Assembly: GCA_936432065.2 (NCBI GenBank)
Contig: OW386286.2
Location: 114,229,519-114,293,518 of the forward strand
Origin: Rutpela maculata
Taxonomy: Eukaryota > Arthropoda > Insecta > Coleoptera > Cerambycidae
Reading direction: 5' to 3'
DNA: 64,000 bases
Shown here: positions 46,445 through 57,959 of the stretch, one piece after another
Layout: every line of letters starts with the position of its first letter
How positions within the stretch are numbered: position 1 is the first letter of the stretch
The notes under the pieces: model-generated
What the model was told of the DNA's origin: nothing
Database searches by the model: none
The model's input: only the letters and a program-made list of their open reading frames with translations
Position numbers and translations under genes: made by a program

Positions 46445-49026
46445 ACCGCAAGAGATGGAAATGCTAGACAAATTAAGTGAAGAGGAACCAAAGAATAACA
46501 TAATTTGTGCAGATAATCTTGCCAAGATTTTCAACACACATAACACCACGCTAAATATTATGCATTTGAACATACGTAGTATTCGCAAAAACTTTAATGA
46601 ACTTTTAATTTTCTTGGATACATTCAAACTACATAACTGTGATATCATCATACTGAGCGAAAGCTGGCAAGTCATGTCGACTAAACAATTCAACATTAGA
46701 GGATATACTACATATTATAATGGGGGAGATTACAATCAGAATGACGGTACCATCATATTCATAAAATCGGATATAAATGCCGAAATTGAATTAAATAAAT
46801 TACCCAATTCACAGGTCAGTATAAACAGTATAAAGTTCGTGACAGACAACATTGCCCATCAAATAATAACACTATATAGACCACCATCAACAAATATTCA
46901 CTTATTTTTAAGAGATCTTGACGAATACTTAAATGATAATTCAAGAGAGCAGGTTGATATACTCACGGGTGATATTAACATTGATATTATAGACAACAAT
47001 GACAACACAGCGAGTGAATATAACACAATGCTTGCACATCATGGATTTACTTCCTATATAAATAATCCTACTCGAGTTACAAAAAATTCTTCATCATGCT
47101 TAGACCACATTTTTATCAGGAAAAAATTAAACATAGAAACTGTTAAATTCAATGCTGCCACAATAAATTATGACATAACAGACCATTTCCCGATAATACT
47201 AAATATCACACAAGAAAACAGAACAACTAATAATAATATCAGCACACCTACAAAAACAAAATATGACTACAACAAATTAAAAATACTCCTGGGGGATAAA
47301 AACTGGCAAAATATATTAAACATACATGACCCAAATATAGCAATGAAAGCATTTGTGAAAGAACTCACAGAAACTATAGAATCATCCAAAATAACAATGA
47401 GTACGAACTACAAGCAGCATAAAAAGAACACACCGTGGATTACGAATGCAATTATAACATCCATAAAACATCGGGACAAAATGAAGCGGAGTCTTTATAA
47501 GACATACCGAAACAACTTAAATAAAGTCATAAAATTCACAAAAAATGATTATTATAAAAATAAAATTAATGCCACTTGTGGAAATCTAAAAAAAATATAT
47601 GAGATAATTTCAGAGGCAACAAATGAGCATTCCAAAAAAAAAACAACATTCACATATTAGACAATGATGAAAACGAATTTGACACAGACCATGAAATGGC
47701 TAACTTTTGTAATCAATACTACACTAATGTTGGTGTAGATATGCTAAAAAACATCCCACACCCTCAAGATCCATTCACCCTACTGGCAGCATGTAGCTCA
47801 TGTACCTGAGACCGATAAATGAAAACGAATTGATTAAATATATTAACGATTTAAAAAATAATAGTAGCCCAGGTATTGATGGAATTTCCTCAAAAATTAT
47901 AAAAATCATACATCCATATATCAGTACACCACTCAAACACATTATAAACAACTCTTTTAAAATGGGAATAGTACCCGATCACTTTAAAGTATCAGTTATC
48001 ACACCAATTCACAAGGGAGGAAATCACAAGAGTATCTCAAATTTTAGACCCATCAGTCTTATTAATCACCTCACAAAAATTTTTGAGAAATGTCTAAAAG
48101 AGCGACTGATTGACTACCTAAATATGAATAATATCCTATCCCCAAACCAATATTGTTTTGTAAAAGGCCTAAGCACTGAGGACGCACTATATGCAGTAAC
48201 TAAGGAAATTACAGATTCTCTAAACAACAACAACAAATGCATTGCAGTATTTCTAGACCTGGCAAAAGCCTTTGATACTGTGCCACATGACATACTTCTT
48301 ATAGTTCTCCAACAGTACGGTATAAGAGGTGTAGTGTTAGATATTTTTAAAAACTACTTGGACCTAAGAACCCAATATGTAAAAATTAAAAATACCCGGA
48401 GTGAAGCCCAGTTTATTAAAATCGGAATCCCGCAAGGAACAGTTCTGGGTCCCGTATTGTTCAACCTATATATTAACTCATTAACCAAACTCCAAATTGA
48501 TGGTAAAGTGATATCATACGCAGATGACACTGTCCTACTATTTACTAACAATACTTGGAATTTAACAAAAGATCTGATGATAATAGAGTCACTATTACGC
48601 TATGGTATAGTGGTTTGGGGTGGTCTATATAGTAACTCATTAACTCCACTAAATCTGATACAAAACTATATTCTAAAAATAATCTACAAAAAAAAACAAA
48701 GATATTCAACTGAACTCTTATACTCTGGCGAAATTCGTAATGTTAGAACTTTATACTTCTTATCGGCCTGCACCTTTATTCACAAAAATGAAAAGCTAAA
48801 AATATACTGTACACATCAATATGAAACCAGAAATAAGAATAACAAACACATTGTAATACCCCACAGTAACAGGAATAAGAATCAAAAATTCCTAAATTAC
48901 CTGGGTCCAAAACTATACAACCTAATCCCTTTGGAAATAAAGCAATCAAAAAATCTGAAAAATTTCATACATCGAAGTAACCAATTTATTACCCAAAACT
49001 ACTCTACCTTTATGAACACTATATAA
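46425..49026 (+). CDS. LINE ORF2: endonuclease and reverse transcriptase, broken
   Basis: The endonuclease runs from about 46560 (MHLNIRSIRKNFNEL, IIILSESWQV, LTGDINIDI, SSSCLDHIFI, ITDHFPIIL). The linker is TPWITNAIITSIKHRDKMKR. A frame shift in an A-run at about 47640 and another change near 47800 precede the RT: SSPGIDGISSKIIK, RPISLINHLTKIFEKCLKER, FVKGLSTEDALYAV, AVFLDLAKAFDTVPHDILL, IGIPQGTVLGPVLFNLYINS and SYADDTVLLF (intact box). Sequence then jumps from WNLTKDLMI to ESLLRYGIVVWGG, missing about 100 residues. The C-terminus YLGPKLYNLIPLEIKQSKNL closes the protein. Jockey/CR1-like. Confidence 0.88.
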
Positions 49027-49375
49027 TGCTTCACAATCGCCACACGCAGTATGATGATAAACATATTAAATTCTTAATAGCTCTTTTGTTTTTATATTTT
49101 TAATCTTAGTTAATAAGTATATTTTCTTTTAGTTAATAAGTAGATATATGTTTTATTCTTTTTTCTTATCTTATCTCTTATATAACTATACCTAAATATT
49201 GTGCAATATAGTTACTTAAGTAATAGAGCACATACAGATGGTTTCACATCTAGGTGCCACAAACATGCCATAGTATTAAATTATACAATTTGATAGACTA
49301 AAGTTAAGTAAATGAAATGTAATAACTGTTGGTAAATAAATTTGATTTGATTTGATTGATTTGATATTGCTAAAC

Positions 49376-50139
49376 TAACACTAATTACTTAATAAAATTG
49401 AATTCCATATTGCTGTTTCAGTGAAAAGATTCAAGAGAGTTGTTAAAACACTTCTTAAATTGACAAGTACATGTTATTAGAATTTGGCTAATTATATTGT
49501 AGATTTCTGTATTTTTGTTAAATATTCTCAGTGGTACTTACATGAATTATGCCAGATTAAGGACTAGATACGAAAGCAGCGTAGTTGTACCAATAAACCG
49601 GCAATATTTCATTCTTGAACTGCTAATTATAAGTTAGATTTCTAACCTGCAATGATCTGTGCTTGGATGGGTGAGTGGGTGAATCTAAGTATGAGCCCAT
49701 CCGAAGGCAACCAATGGAAAATTTTCCAGAAAAGTTTCTCTGGAATTTACTAGGATTCGGAAACCACTGTAGGTTCTTTATGTAAGTAATTTAACAGGCA
49801 AAAGAGTCGCCAAGAAAATAAGGTGCCGCGCCAGAAGAAGAGGACAAGATGAAATCTGCAACAAAACCAAACTATCACTGTTATGAAATTTCTGGTTGAT
49901 TATTTTACTTGTTATAAGTATAATTCAGCTACCAATGTTATCATCAATAATTTTATGACAGGGATAACTGATAGTCATCATATTAATTATTTCATGTATC
50001 AGGTGTTAACCACATTATGTAAAACAACATTATTTTTGCCTATTTATGAAGAAACAAAAAACTATTGGCTATCACTTAATTAGTATTATTAATTAAAGCA
50101 TTAATGGATACGGCTGTATTTATAACAGATGCATTTGAA
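49376..50139. other. No gene; diverged intron-like repeat near 49920
   Basis: TTATCATCAATAATTTTATG then ACAGGGATAACT (about 49938-49970) resembles 28388-28425, the intron between X2 and X1. A donor-like GTAAGT (- strand, 49533) follows a short open stretch, not convincing. Confidence 0.35.
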
Positions 50140-50530
50140 AATTGACAATAGTCGTTTCTCTTTTGGATATGTATATAGCTTTCGATTGTGTGCCTCCTGA
50201 TTTACTGAGTTTTGGTATAACAGAATCTGCTCATTCATTCAAAGCTGTATCACAGACAGACATCAGACTGTTCGCAGCAATGGTGAAATCTCTTCCTGAA
50301 AAATCCTCAAGTTTGGTATTCCTCGGAGGTCCATATTAAGACCTACATTTTTTACTATTTGTATTAATGACATATCAGACCACGTCTCCCGTAAAAATTC
50401 TTGAATATGCTGATAACAGTACACTATTTTCAGCCCATAATGTGGAGAATCTCACTAAGAAGTCAGCAGGCACACAACAATAAGCTATAAACAATGTTTC
50501 TTCAATGTAAAACTAAGCTTAAACATTCCA
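50140..50530 (+). mobile_element. LINE RT fragment
   Basis: VSLLDMYIAFDCVPPDLLSF, then (across frames) a GVPR.SILRPTFF equivalent and LEYADNSTLFSA, where the second aspartate of the catalytic box is asparagine. Dead fragment. Confidence 0.72.
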
Positions 50531-51411
50531 TGGTGTTGTTTTAATGTAAATATTAAAAGCAAAAATAGATATTCACTGTCCACATAATCTAACTAACACC
50601 TGCTAACATTGCCTTAGCCGGGAAAGGAGAACAGTGATGAGTTGAACTGTCAATAGTGTCAAGCGGCACATGTCATTAAGCGACATTGATTTGGTAAGCC
50701 TTTGTAAAAATTATTTTGAATCACACCCCCTCCAAATTTAAACGCCAATAGGATCTGTTGCATGCACCGATCACTTGTGTTTATTACTAATAATCTCCTT
50801 TCCTGACTAAGGTATAGGATTTAAAACAATATTTTTACAATGGGCAAGTATACAATTGTTTTTTTATAATTTTAGTAACATCTGCACATAGAAACAATTG
50901 ACTTATATTTTTTATTTTCTTTTTTTAACAATGCCTTATAGTAAAAAAAAAAAATCATAAAGTCTGTTTAAATGGTTAGATATTACCACAAATTTTCGGG
51001 ATATTCTATTGGCTATGACATAATAGCATAATCAGCAGATTCTAATTTGTACTAGAACAGAGAAACGAGTGCTACATCGATAAATATATAGAATATTTAC
51101 TTGCTCGGTATTTGAAACAGTGTTAAAAATTAATATTAAAAATCATCTCAGACAATGCAGTAGTGCACATTCTTATTTAGAAATGTGGCAACGTAGCTGT
51201 CGGCATTTTATTGAATGCGAGCGCATGTTACGCTATTGCGTCACGAGATAACGCAAACTGCATTATTTTAAATCCATATTCATTTTACAATGAAACGAAT
51301 AATAGTCAGTAATAGTGAAATTATATTTATAACATAATGCTATATATACTACTATATACTATAATGCTATATTATTACTTGTCATTTTCGTTATTGTCTA
51401 CTAGCCCATTG
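50531..51411. other. No gene recognised
   Basis: AT-rich; nothing supported. Confidence 0.4.
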
Positions 51412-51965
51412 TGCCTTAAAAAAGTAAAAATTAAATTACACAAAAACTGTTCAATATTAGAGAGTTATGGCAGGCTGCTATATTACTGTCAGGCAGTATT
51501 AAAGTTGTCCTTATTAAAATACTGCTTTACCTTATCTTTGTTGCTAAATTAGACCTATCGCAAATTGCCTGATTATTCCGTTACTAAAAACCTATTTTTT
51601 TTTTTGGTTCTCCTAACATTAATTTTTGTGATATCTCCTGAGCTCGGTTATAATAGAAAATAATTTTGGACTTCTAAAAGTGAGTATTCTTACTTAGAAT
51701 GGAAGATTTTTTTGGAAATAGTTATCTTGGGTGGCACGCAAATGACGAGTACATAGAATAATAAATTATGGATAACATTTTGGTTGATAGAAATCATGTA
51801 GGCAACCAGATAACAATTTTCACTTGAATGAACTTTCAACTGAATTTCCGGATTGAAAGAAATGCCAAATTATATTTTCTCTGTTTCTTTGCAAAACTCG
51901 AAGCAGTCTAAGAACAAGAAGGTTATGTAAACGTCAAACACAAGTAAAAACACAGGATAGAGTAA

Positions 51966-52530
51966 AAAAACCGCTGCCCAAGGAATCACTACTTCCACAT
52001 CCAGATTTTCTATCCAAGTCTCTCACAACGAAAAAATTTTGTATAAGGAAATAATTGTTTATGGAACTTTAATAATATAATATTTGAAATCCTCTACCTC
52101 AAAAACCCATAAAACGATACCCCACATCGGTAGTGGGGTAGGGGTGGTGATGGGGGTAGTGGGGGTGGATGAAGTAAAAAAATATTTTGAGATTTTTGGT
52201 TCTTGTGCATAGTACACACACTAAATCACAATTTTTTCTCACCCCGTTTAATAATGGTGGGGGTGGTAATGGGGGGTGGCTAATGTCAAACAATTTTTCG
52301 AGACCTTATCTTCTTTTGTATATACTTAATAACAATTTTATTGACTCTTACCTGCTTCATTTACCTATTTACCCCCAACCTTTCGACGAAACAAGATGAA
52401 AATATAATCTAGTTCCAGATCTCGTTAAAATATGTACGTGTACCAAATTTCAAGTCAATATCTTAAACGGTTCCAGAGTAAACGTGCGCACAAAAAAAGT
52501 TACAGACAGACAGAAATTTTGTTTTCTCTC
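51966..52530 (+). repeat. Dispersed repeat family R1, copy 2
   Basis: Second copy of the repeat at 6598-7062. It extends further here, through CAAATTTCAAGTCAATATC and GTGCGCACAAAAAAAGTTAC, to CAGACAGACAG. Confidence 0.75.
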
Positions 52531-52919
52531 AAACTTAAAATCTCGACGTTTCATGACATTCTAAGCCTATTTGAACAATAAAAATTTTAAAAATTTTTTT
52601 TGTCGTTACTATACTTCCACTGGACTTGGAAGTAATAAAGGATGGCCTAAAGACTGCACAAATAGAGTCAGGCAATTTCCTTATTAAGGGAAACTTTATG
52701 CTCCATTGCATATACGCATGCGCAGATGTCACAATAAGATGATTTTAATACTGCTTGTCCGTTTTTACTGGTGCGATAACTCTCTGTTAGTCAGAATTAC
52801 TGCAGTTTTATTTCTTTATCATTACGATCAGAAGGTAATTATCATCATATTATTAAAAGAATCTCCCAAAACATATTACTCCTTATAATTTAATTGTAAT
52901 TAAGATGTCGAATACTTAC

Positions 52920-52968
52920 TATAATTCTTAGTCGATGATGGTCAGGTAGAACAACGCATGGGTCAGAG
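52920..52968 (-). other. Exon-like segment X4 (49 nt)
   Basis: On the - strand TTTTTATTTATATCAG precedes 49 nt and then GTAAGT. Duplicated as X5. One frame (SDPCVVLPDHHRLRII) is open; the frame that reads LTHALFYLTI is stopped by TAA here but open in X5. Confidence 0.4.
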
Positions 52969-53169
52969 CTGATATAAATAAAAATATGCATTAATTAGAA
53001 AAAGTATATAAAACAGATTAAATAAATTTATCATTAAAAAACTTAAAATCAGTTGATAAAATGCAGCCATAATTAATAATCAATGCTAATCAGACGGTAA
53101 TTATTTTCATCATTTCAGAAATTAAATCAGTGGAGTCCATAAAAAACACTGAGGAACTGTAACACCGTT

Positions 53170-54840
53170 TATAATTGCGAGGTTAAAAATTCATTTATAT
53201 TGTATGGTTCTGTTCTCACTAATAAATCATGAATCTGAGATTGTTGATTTTCTCCTTTTGTTTATATTTTGAGTGAACGGCAAGAACTGAGTCGTTAGTC
53301 AAGTCCAATTCATTTTGTTCTCGCAGGGCTTCTATAATTATCTCATCACTTCCCTCAATGAACTCTTCTTCTACTCCTCTTATTATTATTTTAGGGTTTT
53401 TTTGTTTCCCATCAGCTACACTATATTTGGTGCCAATAAAATAAAAGTTTGACACTATAGCTTTCTGAATGTTAAAAGTTTCCTTTTTATTTTGGTTATG
53501 TTCAGAATTAGAATTAAATCAGAGTAGTCAAAAGGGTAAAAATAAAAACCACAATAACTAAGGACTGCAGTAGTGTTGTTGGCGCAAAATTTGAAAAATA
53601 TTAAACTGCAAATTTTTGTTGTTCTGTATTGACTGTCTGGAAAGGCAAATAAACATTATAAACAATTCTGTCCAGCTGGAAGCACCGTTTTATGATTTTT
53701 ATGGCAAAATATGTGTTTTATTGCATTTTATGACAATTTGTTAGATTTGATGACTTTTTATGATTTTATGGCAACTGGGACCCCTGCTTATTGGATGATA
53801 ATTCTCAAATTTTTGTGTCTTGTATACAGGTTTAACCACGGCTGTTTTCTAAGTTCTAGGAAAAAATACCATATATAAGTGAATTATTATACTCTTCGCA
53901 AAAACGAAGAGTATATTGTATTTGATCGGCACATTTCTAAATCAGTAAATATCGCTCGTAGAGAAAATTTTTTTATATCGTTATGTTAATGAACGAATTC
54001 TGAACAACTTTCAAAATGTCCGTCTGTCTGACCGTCCGTCACGTTTCTTGTAAGCACGATAACTCAAGAAAGAATAATCCGATTGTATTGAAATTTGGAG
54101 AGTAACTTAGTGTTAGCTAGAGGAAGAACCCTATTGTTTTTCAACAAAATAGATTGGTAAATAAAAAAGTTATTAGTAATTTAAAATTTAAAAAAATATT
54201 TTTTACATTTTTTTTTATGGTTTGTAATAAATAGAAACCTTGCGAAATGTTATTTCCTATCACTATTTTTTTTTTAATATATTTTACTAATGTGTTTCCT
54301 AATAATCACAATAAATTTTCTTATGGTATATATTACACTCATTAACAATTTTAGTAATAAGGAATGGTGGTGTAGCGGCGAATGTTTCGTCTTGCAATGC
54401 AAGGGTCCCGGGTTCGATCCCTCACATCGGGATTTTTTTTTTCATATTTTTTTTTTCACAACAAAGTTGGTATCACAAAATTTAGAATGTCCAAAAACTA
54501 ACATTATTTACAAGAAAAATGCGAAGAGTATCCTATAGAATGTGTAACAATTATATAAAAAGCTCAGTAAATCGGCGAAGAGTATAATGCTTCCTCTAGT
54601 TTAAAATGTAACATATTGGTTCTACTATAAACTGTCTACATATTTTTAATATGCTCGCAGGAACCTCATCCCCTCTGTAACTATGTTTATTTTTCAATTT
54701 ATTTACTATCTCGATGATCTGCTCACAATCTACCGGCTTTAGATTCATAGAATTTTCCACATAAATTACAGTGGCTGTATCAGGAACTACATTCAGTTTA
54801 GATACTAGGTGTGGTGCGATATTTATAATAAAAACTAAAT
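53170..54840 (-). mobile_element. Jockey-like LINE C fragments
   Basis: ORF1-like piece at 53219-53455 (KNPKIIIRGVEEEFIEGSDE and DLTNDSVLAVHSKYKQKEK). RT N-terminal pieces at 54600-54830 (LKPVDCEQIIEIVNKLKNKH, RGDEVPASILKICRQFI) continue at 53800-53885 (VVKPVYKTQKFENYHPIS). The two RT pieces are separated only by element 3. Degenerate. Confidence 0.75.
53890..54584 (+). mobile_element. TACTCTTCGC element 3, uninterrupted copy (695 bp)
   Basis: Starts TACTCTTCGC with the hairpin CGAAGAGTAT at 53905-53914 and ends GCGAAGAGTA, with TA flanks. An A box TGGTGTAGCGG (54368-54378) and B box GGTTCGATCC (54411-54420) at tRNA spacing are followed by T10, a Pol III-type terminator. The right end holds two direct copies of GCGAAGAGTAT, 60 bp apart. 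No coding capacity. Confidence 0.88.
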
Positions 54841-54855
54841 GTTACTCCAAGCCGC

Positions 54856-55023
54856 CAGAGATGGGTAAGGGAAACTTTCCAAGTTTCCAGAACGAAGTTT
54901 GATAAAAATTAAATTTTCCAAAATATTTTGGAAATTTTAGAAACTTCCGGAATATTCAAAATTTTATTGGAAACTTTCATTTTTATCAAATATTCGTTCT
55001 GGAAACTCTCATACCCATCTCTG
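54856..55023. mobile_element. hAT-type MITE (168 bp)
   Basis: Ends CAGAGATGGGTA and TACCCATCTCTG; CTCCAAGC occurs at 54845-54852 and 55024-55031. Three extra bases (CGC) lie between the left duplication and the element. Nearly palindromic, rich in GGAAACTTTCC words. Confidence 0.88.
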
Positions 55024-55432
55024 CTCCAAGCTTAGATAAATTTACCTATGAAAACCCCATTCAAATTGGTTCAGTAATTTCTGCGTTCAAACAAACAGAC
55101 AAAGAATCCAAAAACTATCTTAACGTATTCTATTACTCATCTTACATCCCCCAGATCAGTTTTTTGCAAATATTTTCAATGTACAGACACGCCAACTTTA
55201 CAGATTTATTATATGTATAGATCATTTGTTTAAACAATTAATTATAAAATGTACCAAGATAAACTGGTAAACTTTACGGTTTTTAGTATAAAAAAGACAT
55301 TGCAAAAAGTTTCAGACGATTTCATCCTTGACCGGGTTCCAAGGTTAAAACCCTCATCAACTCCAGTACTAATTAACATTTAGTATTTAAAATAATATTT
55401 CTTCAATGGTACATTAAAAAATAAATCGTTAC

Positions 55433-55627
55433 CTTCTAAAGATGTCTGTCAACAGGCCGAGGTCAGAGATGATGCCAGGGCTTACTACTGGCTTTCTAGT
55501 TGCAGGTCAATTCCCATCAACACCAGAAAAAAGTAATTTCTCCGGTGTAACTGCATATTTGTGAGCGAGATTGAGGACAACTATAAGTTCAGTGGAGCGA
55601 AAAGAAGAGCCTTACTGGTAAGCCAGG
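55433..55627 (-). pseudogene. Exon-like segment X6 (195 nt) with two stops
   Basis: On the - strand a strong acceptor (TTTCTTTTTTTTTTTATAG) and GTAACG donor flank 195 nt. One frame reads STELIVVLNLAHKYAVTPEK and later KPVVSPGIISDLGLLTDIFR, but has a TAA near its start and a TGA in the middle. Protein-like, family unknown. Probably a decayed exon or a processed relic. Confidence 0.35.
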
Positions 55628-55803
55628 CTATAAAAAAAAAAGAAACTAACATCATTATACTGAAGTAAAAATTAAATTAAACAAAAACTGCTTAATATTA
55701 GTTAGAATTACTGCAGACTTACTTCTTAATCAGTAAGATCAGACAGTAAGTACCTTTATAAAAGTATCTTCTGAACATATAGTGCTAATAATTTGATTGC
55801 AAC

Positions 55804-56928
55804 CAGGTTGTATTAAATAGGTGATGCGACAAGAACCCGAACAATGGTTTTATAACTGCTTACTTTGTACATATTAGGGAGGTTTTAGGCCACTTAATTC
55901 AACAACGTTATACGTTATCCGCTATACTGATCATGCTCAGTCATCAAAAAATAACCGAATACGTTATTAACCGATAGCGTTGTACGTTATTTGCGTTAGT
56001 TAAGGTACGGTTAATAGCGTTTAATATTTTACAGCGTTGCCCGGTAGAGAACATTTGCATTTAGTTATACATTTAATTTATTAATATCTCAATACTTACA
56101 TTTAAAATATATAACTCCCGGCTCTATTTAATACACTTTCTATATATATTTTTTAATTGTGTTCGTAATAACTAATAAAATTAGTGTATGGAAATCAGTC
56201 TTTGGCAACGTTGCTATTTTTGTCATAGGGTGTATTGTAGTGGTATTATGAACATAACCTGACTTTTTCATATTTGTTTTTTATTATATCTATATACTTG
56301 AAAGGAAATATTCGTAGTGTGAATCTGTTGATTTTGTAATTATGGAAGTGTTGAAAAAACGTGAGGTTATGTATGTTTACATTGTTTAGGTACGGCACTT
56401 AACGTCAAGAAAGTATAATGGTTTCAAAAACTCAAAACGTGTCAAAATATTAATACCGGAATCCCTTATTTTCGAGCTAATGCGCATGTTCAGTATAACG
56501 TTTCACGTTTAACGTATTAGTAAATTTAAAGGGCCTAAAATCTCCCTATTGTAACAGTTGGCAGGAGCAATAGGATCTGTCATTACTTACCATAGAAAGA
56601 TAATTTTACAAATTATGTGCATACGTGCATACAGTGTTGCATACATTCCTGACCTTTCGTTTGTGTTTAGTGAAACGAAGGTGCAGTGACATCTGACATT
56701 AAGTAGCTAGAAGAAATACGTTCAATATGCTGGCACTAAATTTAAAAAAATCAGATATTTTTAAGCAACACTACATGCAGCATGGCAAATTCGTCTCTCT
56801 ATACACAGGTAATTATAGGACCCTAAAGCTTGCGCCATCTACTAAAGTAAATAGAAACCATGCACTTATAAAGCCATTATTATCATAGTAAAAAGCTGTA
56901 TATCGGATCACCTATTTAATACACCGTG
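55804..56928. mobile_element. hAT-type element (1,125 bp), non-autonomous
   Basis: Ends CAGGTTGTATTAAATAGG and CCTATTTAATACACCGTG (inverted, two differences), with exact 8-bp duplication ATTGCAAC (55796-55803, 56929-56936). Contains another element. Confidence 0.9.
55877..56546. mobile_element. TA-flanked TIR element (670 bp) inside the hAT element
   Basis: Ends GGGAGGTTTTAGGCC and GGCCTAAAATCTCCC, flanked by TA (55875-55876, 56547-56548). Subterminal regions repeat ACGTTA-type words (GTTATACGTTA, CGTTGTACGTTA, CGTTTAACGTATT). Confidence 0.85.
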
Positions 56929-56955
56929 ATTGCAACTAAGATGTCGAATACTTAC

Positions 56956-57004
56956 TATAATTCTTGGGCGACGATGGTTAAGTAGAACAAGGCATGGGTC
57001 AGAG
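56956..57004 (-). other. Exon-like segment X5 (49 nt), duplicate of X4
   Basis: Same acceptor (TATATATCAG) and donor (GTAAGT) as X4. Six differences in 49 nt. In the frame LTHALFYLTIVAQEL, two of the differences are silent and the X4 stop is a CAA, which favours this as the original frame. Confidence 0.42.
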
Positions 57005-57194
57005 CTGATATATAAAAGAATATACATTATTAGCAAAAAATATACAGCAGATTAAATAAATTTAACTTTAAAAAACTTAAAATCAGTTGATAAAATGCAG
57101 CCTTAATTAATAATCAATGTTAATCAGACGGTAATTATTTTCATCATTTTGGAAATTAAATCAGCGGAGGTTATACAGATGCATATCTTCATCT

Positions 57195-57385
57195 ATACCT
57201 CGAACGTAAAGTATTGACAATGAAATAATGCGAGTTAGGGATCTTAAAAGTGGAGCGGCACATGCTTTAGGATGTGTATAGCACTGTGCATGGTTATCAC
57301 GCGGGTGTGCTGCTACACTCTTAGTACCCTCAACTCGCAATCTTTTACTGTCAATACTCTTTGTTCAAGGTGTAGTACAGCAAAT
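57195..57385. mobile_element. Short palindromic MITE
   Basis: CTATACCTCGAACG..AAGTATTGACA at the left is mirrored by TGTCAATACTC..GTTCAAGGTGTAG at the right; arms of about 45 bp with several mismatches. Non-coding. Confidence 0.7.
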
Positions 57386-57767
57386 AAAATATAAAATGGA
57401 AGGCAGAAGAGCTTTTGGCAATAGCCCGATGAATCAATTTAGAATAAGATAATTTAAATACGACTGAAAAGTCAGTCAATCTAATTGAAATCAACAATCA
57501 ACAAATCAATAAATCTGCATCATATAAACAGTCAATTCATAGCACCCCTATCCTGATTGTAAAAAATAATAATACTTTTTTAACACAGACAAATTCATAA
57601 CCTACATTTATTTTGAAAAGTCAAATAAAAATTTTTATCTAGAGTTGTAAGGAACAGGATGCACTTAATGGCATGTATATCTCACTGGACTTTGAATACC
57701 ACTGGAAATATTCGAGAATTTCCTTATTGTTTCAGAGCCAATAACAATAGAAAGAAACACACACATA

Positions 57768-57953
57768 CAGTATCGGAAAGTTTTGATTTTGGGATTGCAT
57801 AGTTTCAACGACTTAACCGACCGTCCACAATAAAGGTGTCTACCAGTACCCTAGCTGAGACAAAGTGTGACACCCCCCCTTAATGTACAGCACTGCTTGC
57901 TTCGCACTCGCTTGCTCTTATTGCCGCACCAAATCGAACACTTTCCGATACTG
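57768..57953. mobile_element. Tc1/mariner-type MITE (186 bp)
   Basis: TA|CAGTATCGGAAAGT at the left, CTTTCCGATACTG|TA at the right (TA at 57766-57767 and 57954-57955). Abuts the proviral LTR. Confidence 0.85.
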
Positions 57954-57959
57954 TATATA

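Larger units (their letters stand above)
45250..49375 (+). mobile_element. Nearly full-length two-ORF LINE with (TTTGA)n tail
   Basis: Contains ORF1 and ORF2 in order, a 3' UTR and a tail of TTTGATTTGATTTGATTGAT at about 49343-49366. The 5' UTR seems very short (about 20 bp before the ORF1 ATG at 45271). Frames are broken at three A-runs or small gaps and about 100 codons are missing after the catalytic box, so it is dead but young. Confidence 0.9.
51412..53150. repeat. Duplicated block, unit 1 (interrupted)
   Basis: GTAAAAATTAAATTA..ACAAAAACTG at 51424, AGAATTACTGCAG at 52794, and 52893-53145 match 55664, 55724 and 56935-57180 in the same order. In this unit an insertion of about 1.3 kb (51462-52790), with ends AGAGTTATGGCAG / GTGCGATAACTCT, separates the first two blocks. 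Confidence 0.75.
55664..57185. repeat. Duplicated block, unit 2 (interrupted)
   Basis: Counterpart of 51412-53150. Here the hAT element 55804-56928 interrupts the unit at a different point. The 250-bp part at 56935-57180 is highly similar to 52893-53145. Confidence 0.75.

Noticed and set aside
49534..49611. A signal-peptide exon on the - strand (MKYCRFIGTTTLLSYLVLNLA)
   Set aside because: The frame ends in a stop before the GTAAGT donor, so it cannot splice onward.
53580..53788. A hAT element ending CAGGGGTCCCAG at 53.79 kb
   Set aside because: The right end looks plausible and a possible left end lies near 53572, but the 8-bp flanks do not match, so I did not call it.
54361..54432. A genuine tRNA gene
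   Set aside because: A and B boxes are good, but I could not pair an acceptor stem, and related versions occur at the same place in the other copies of the element.
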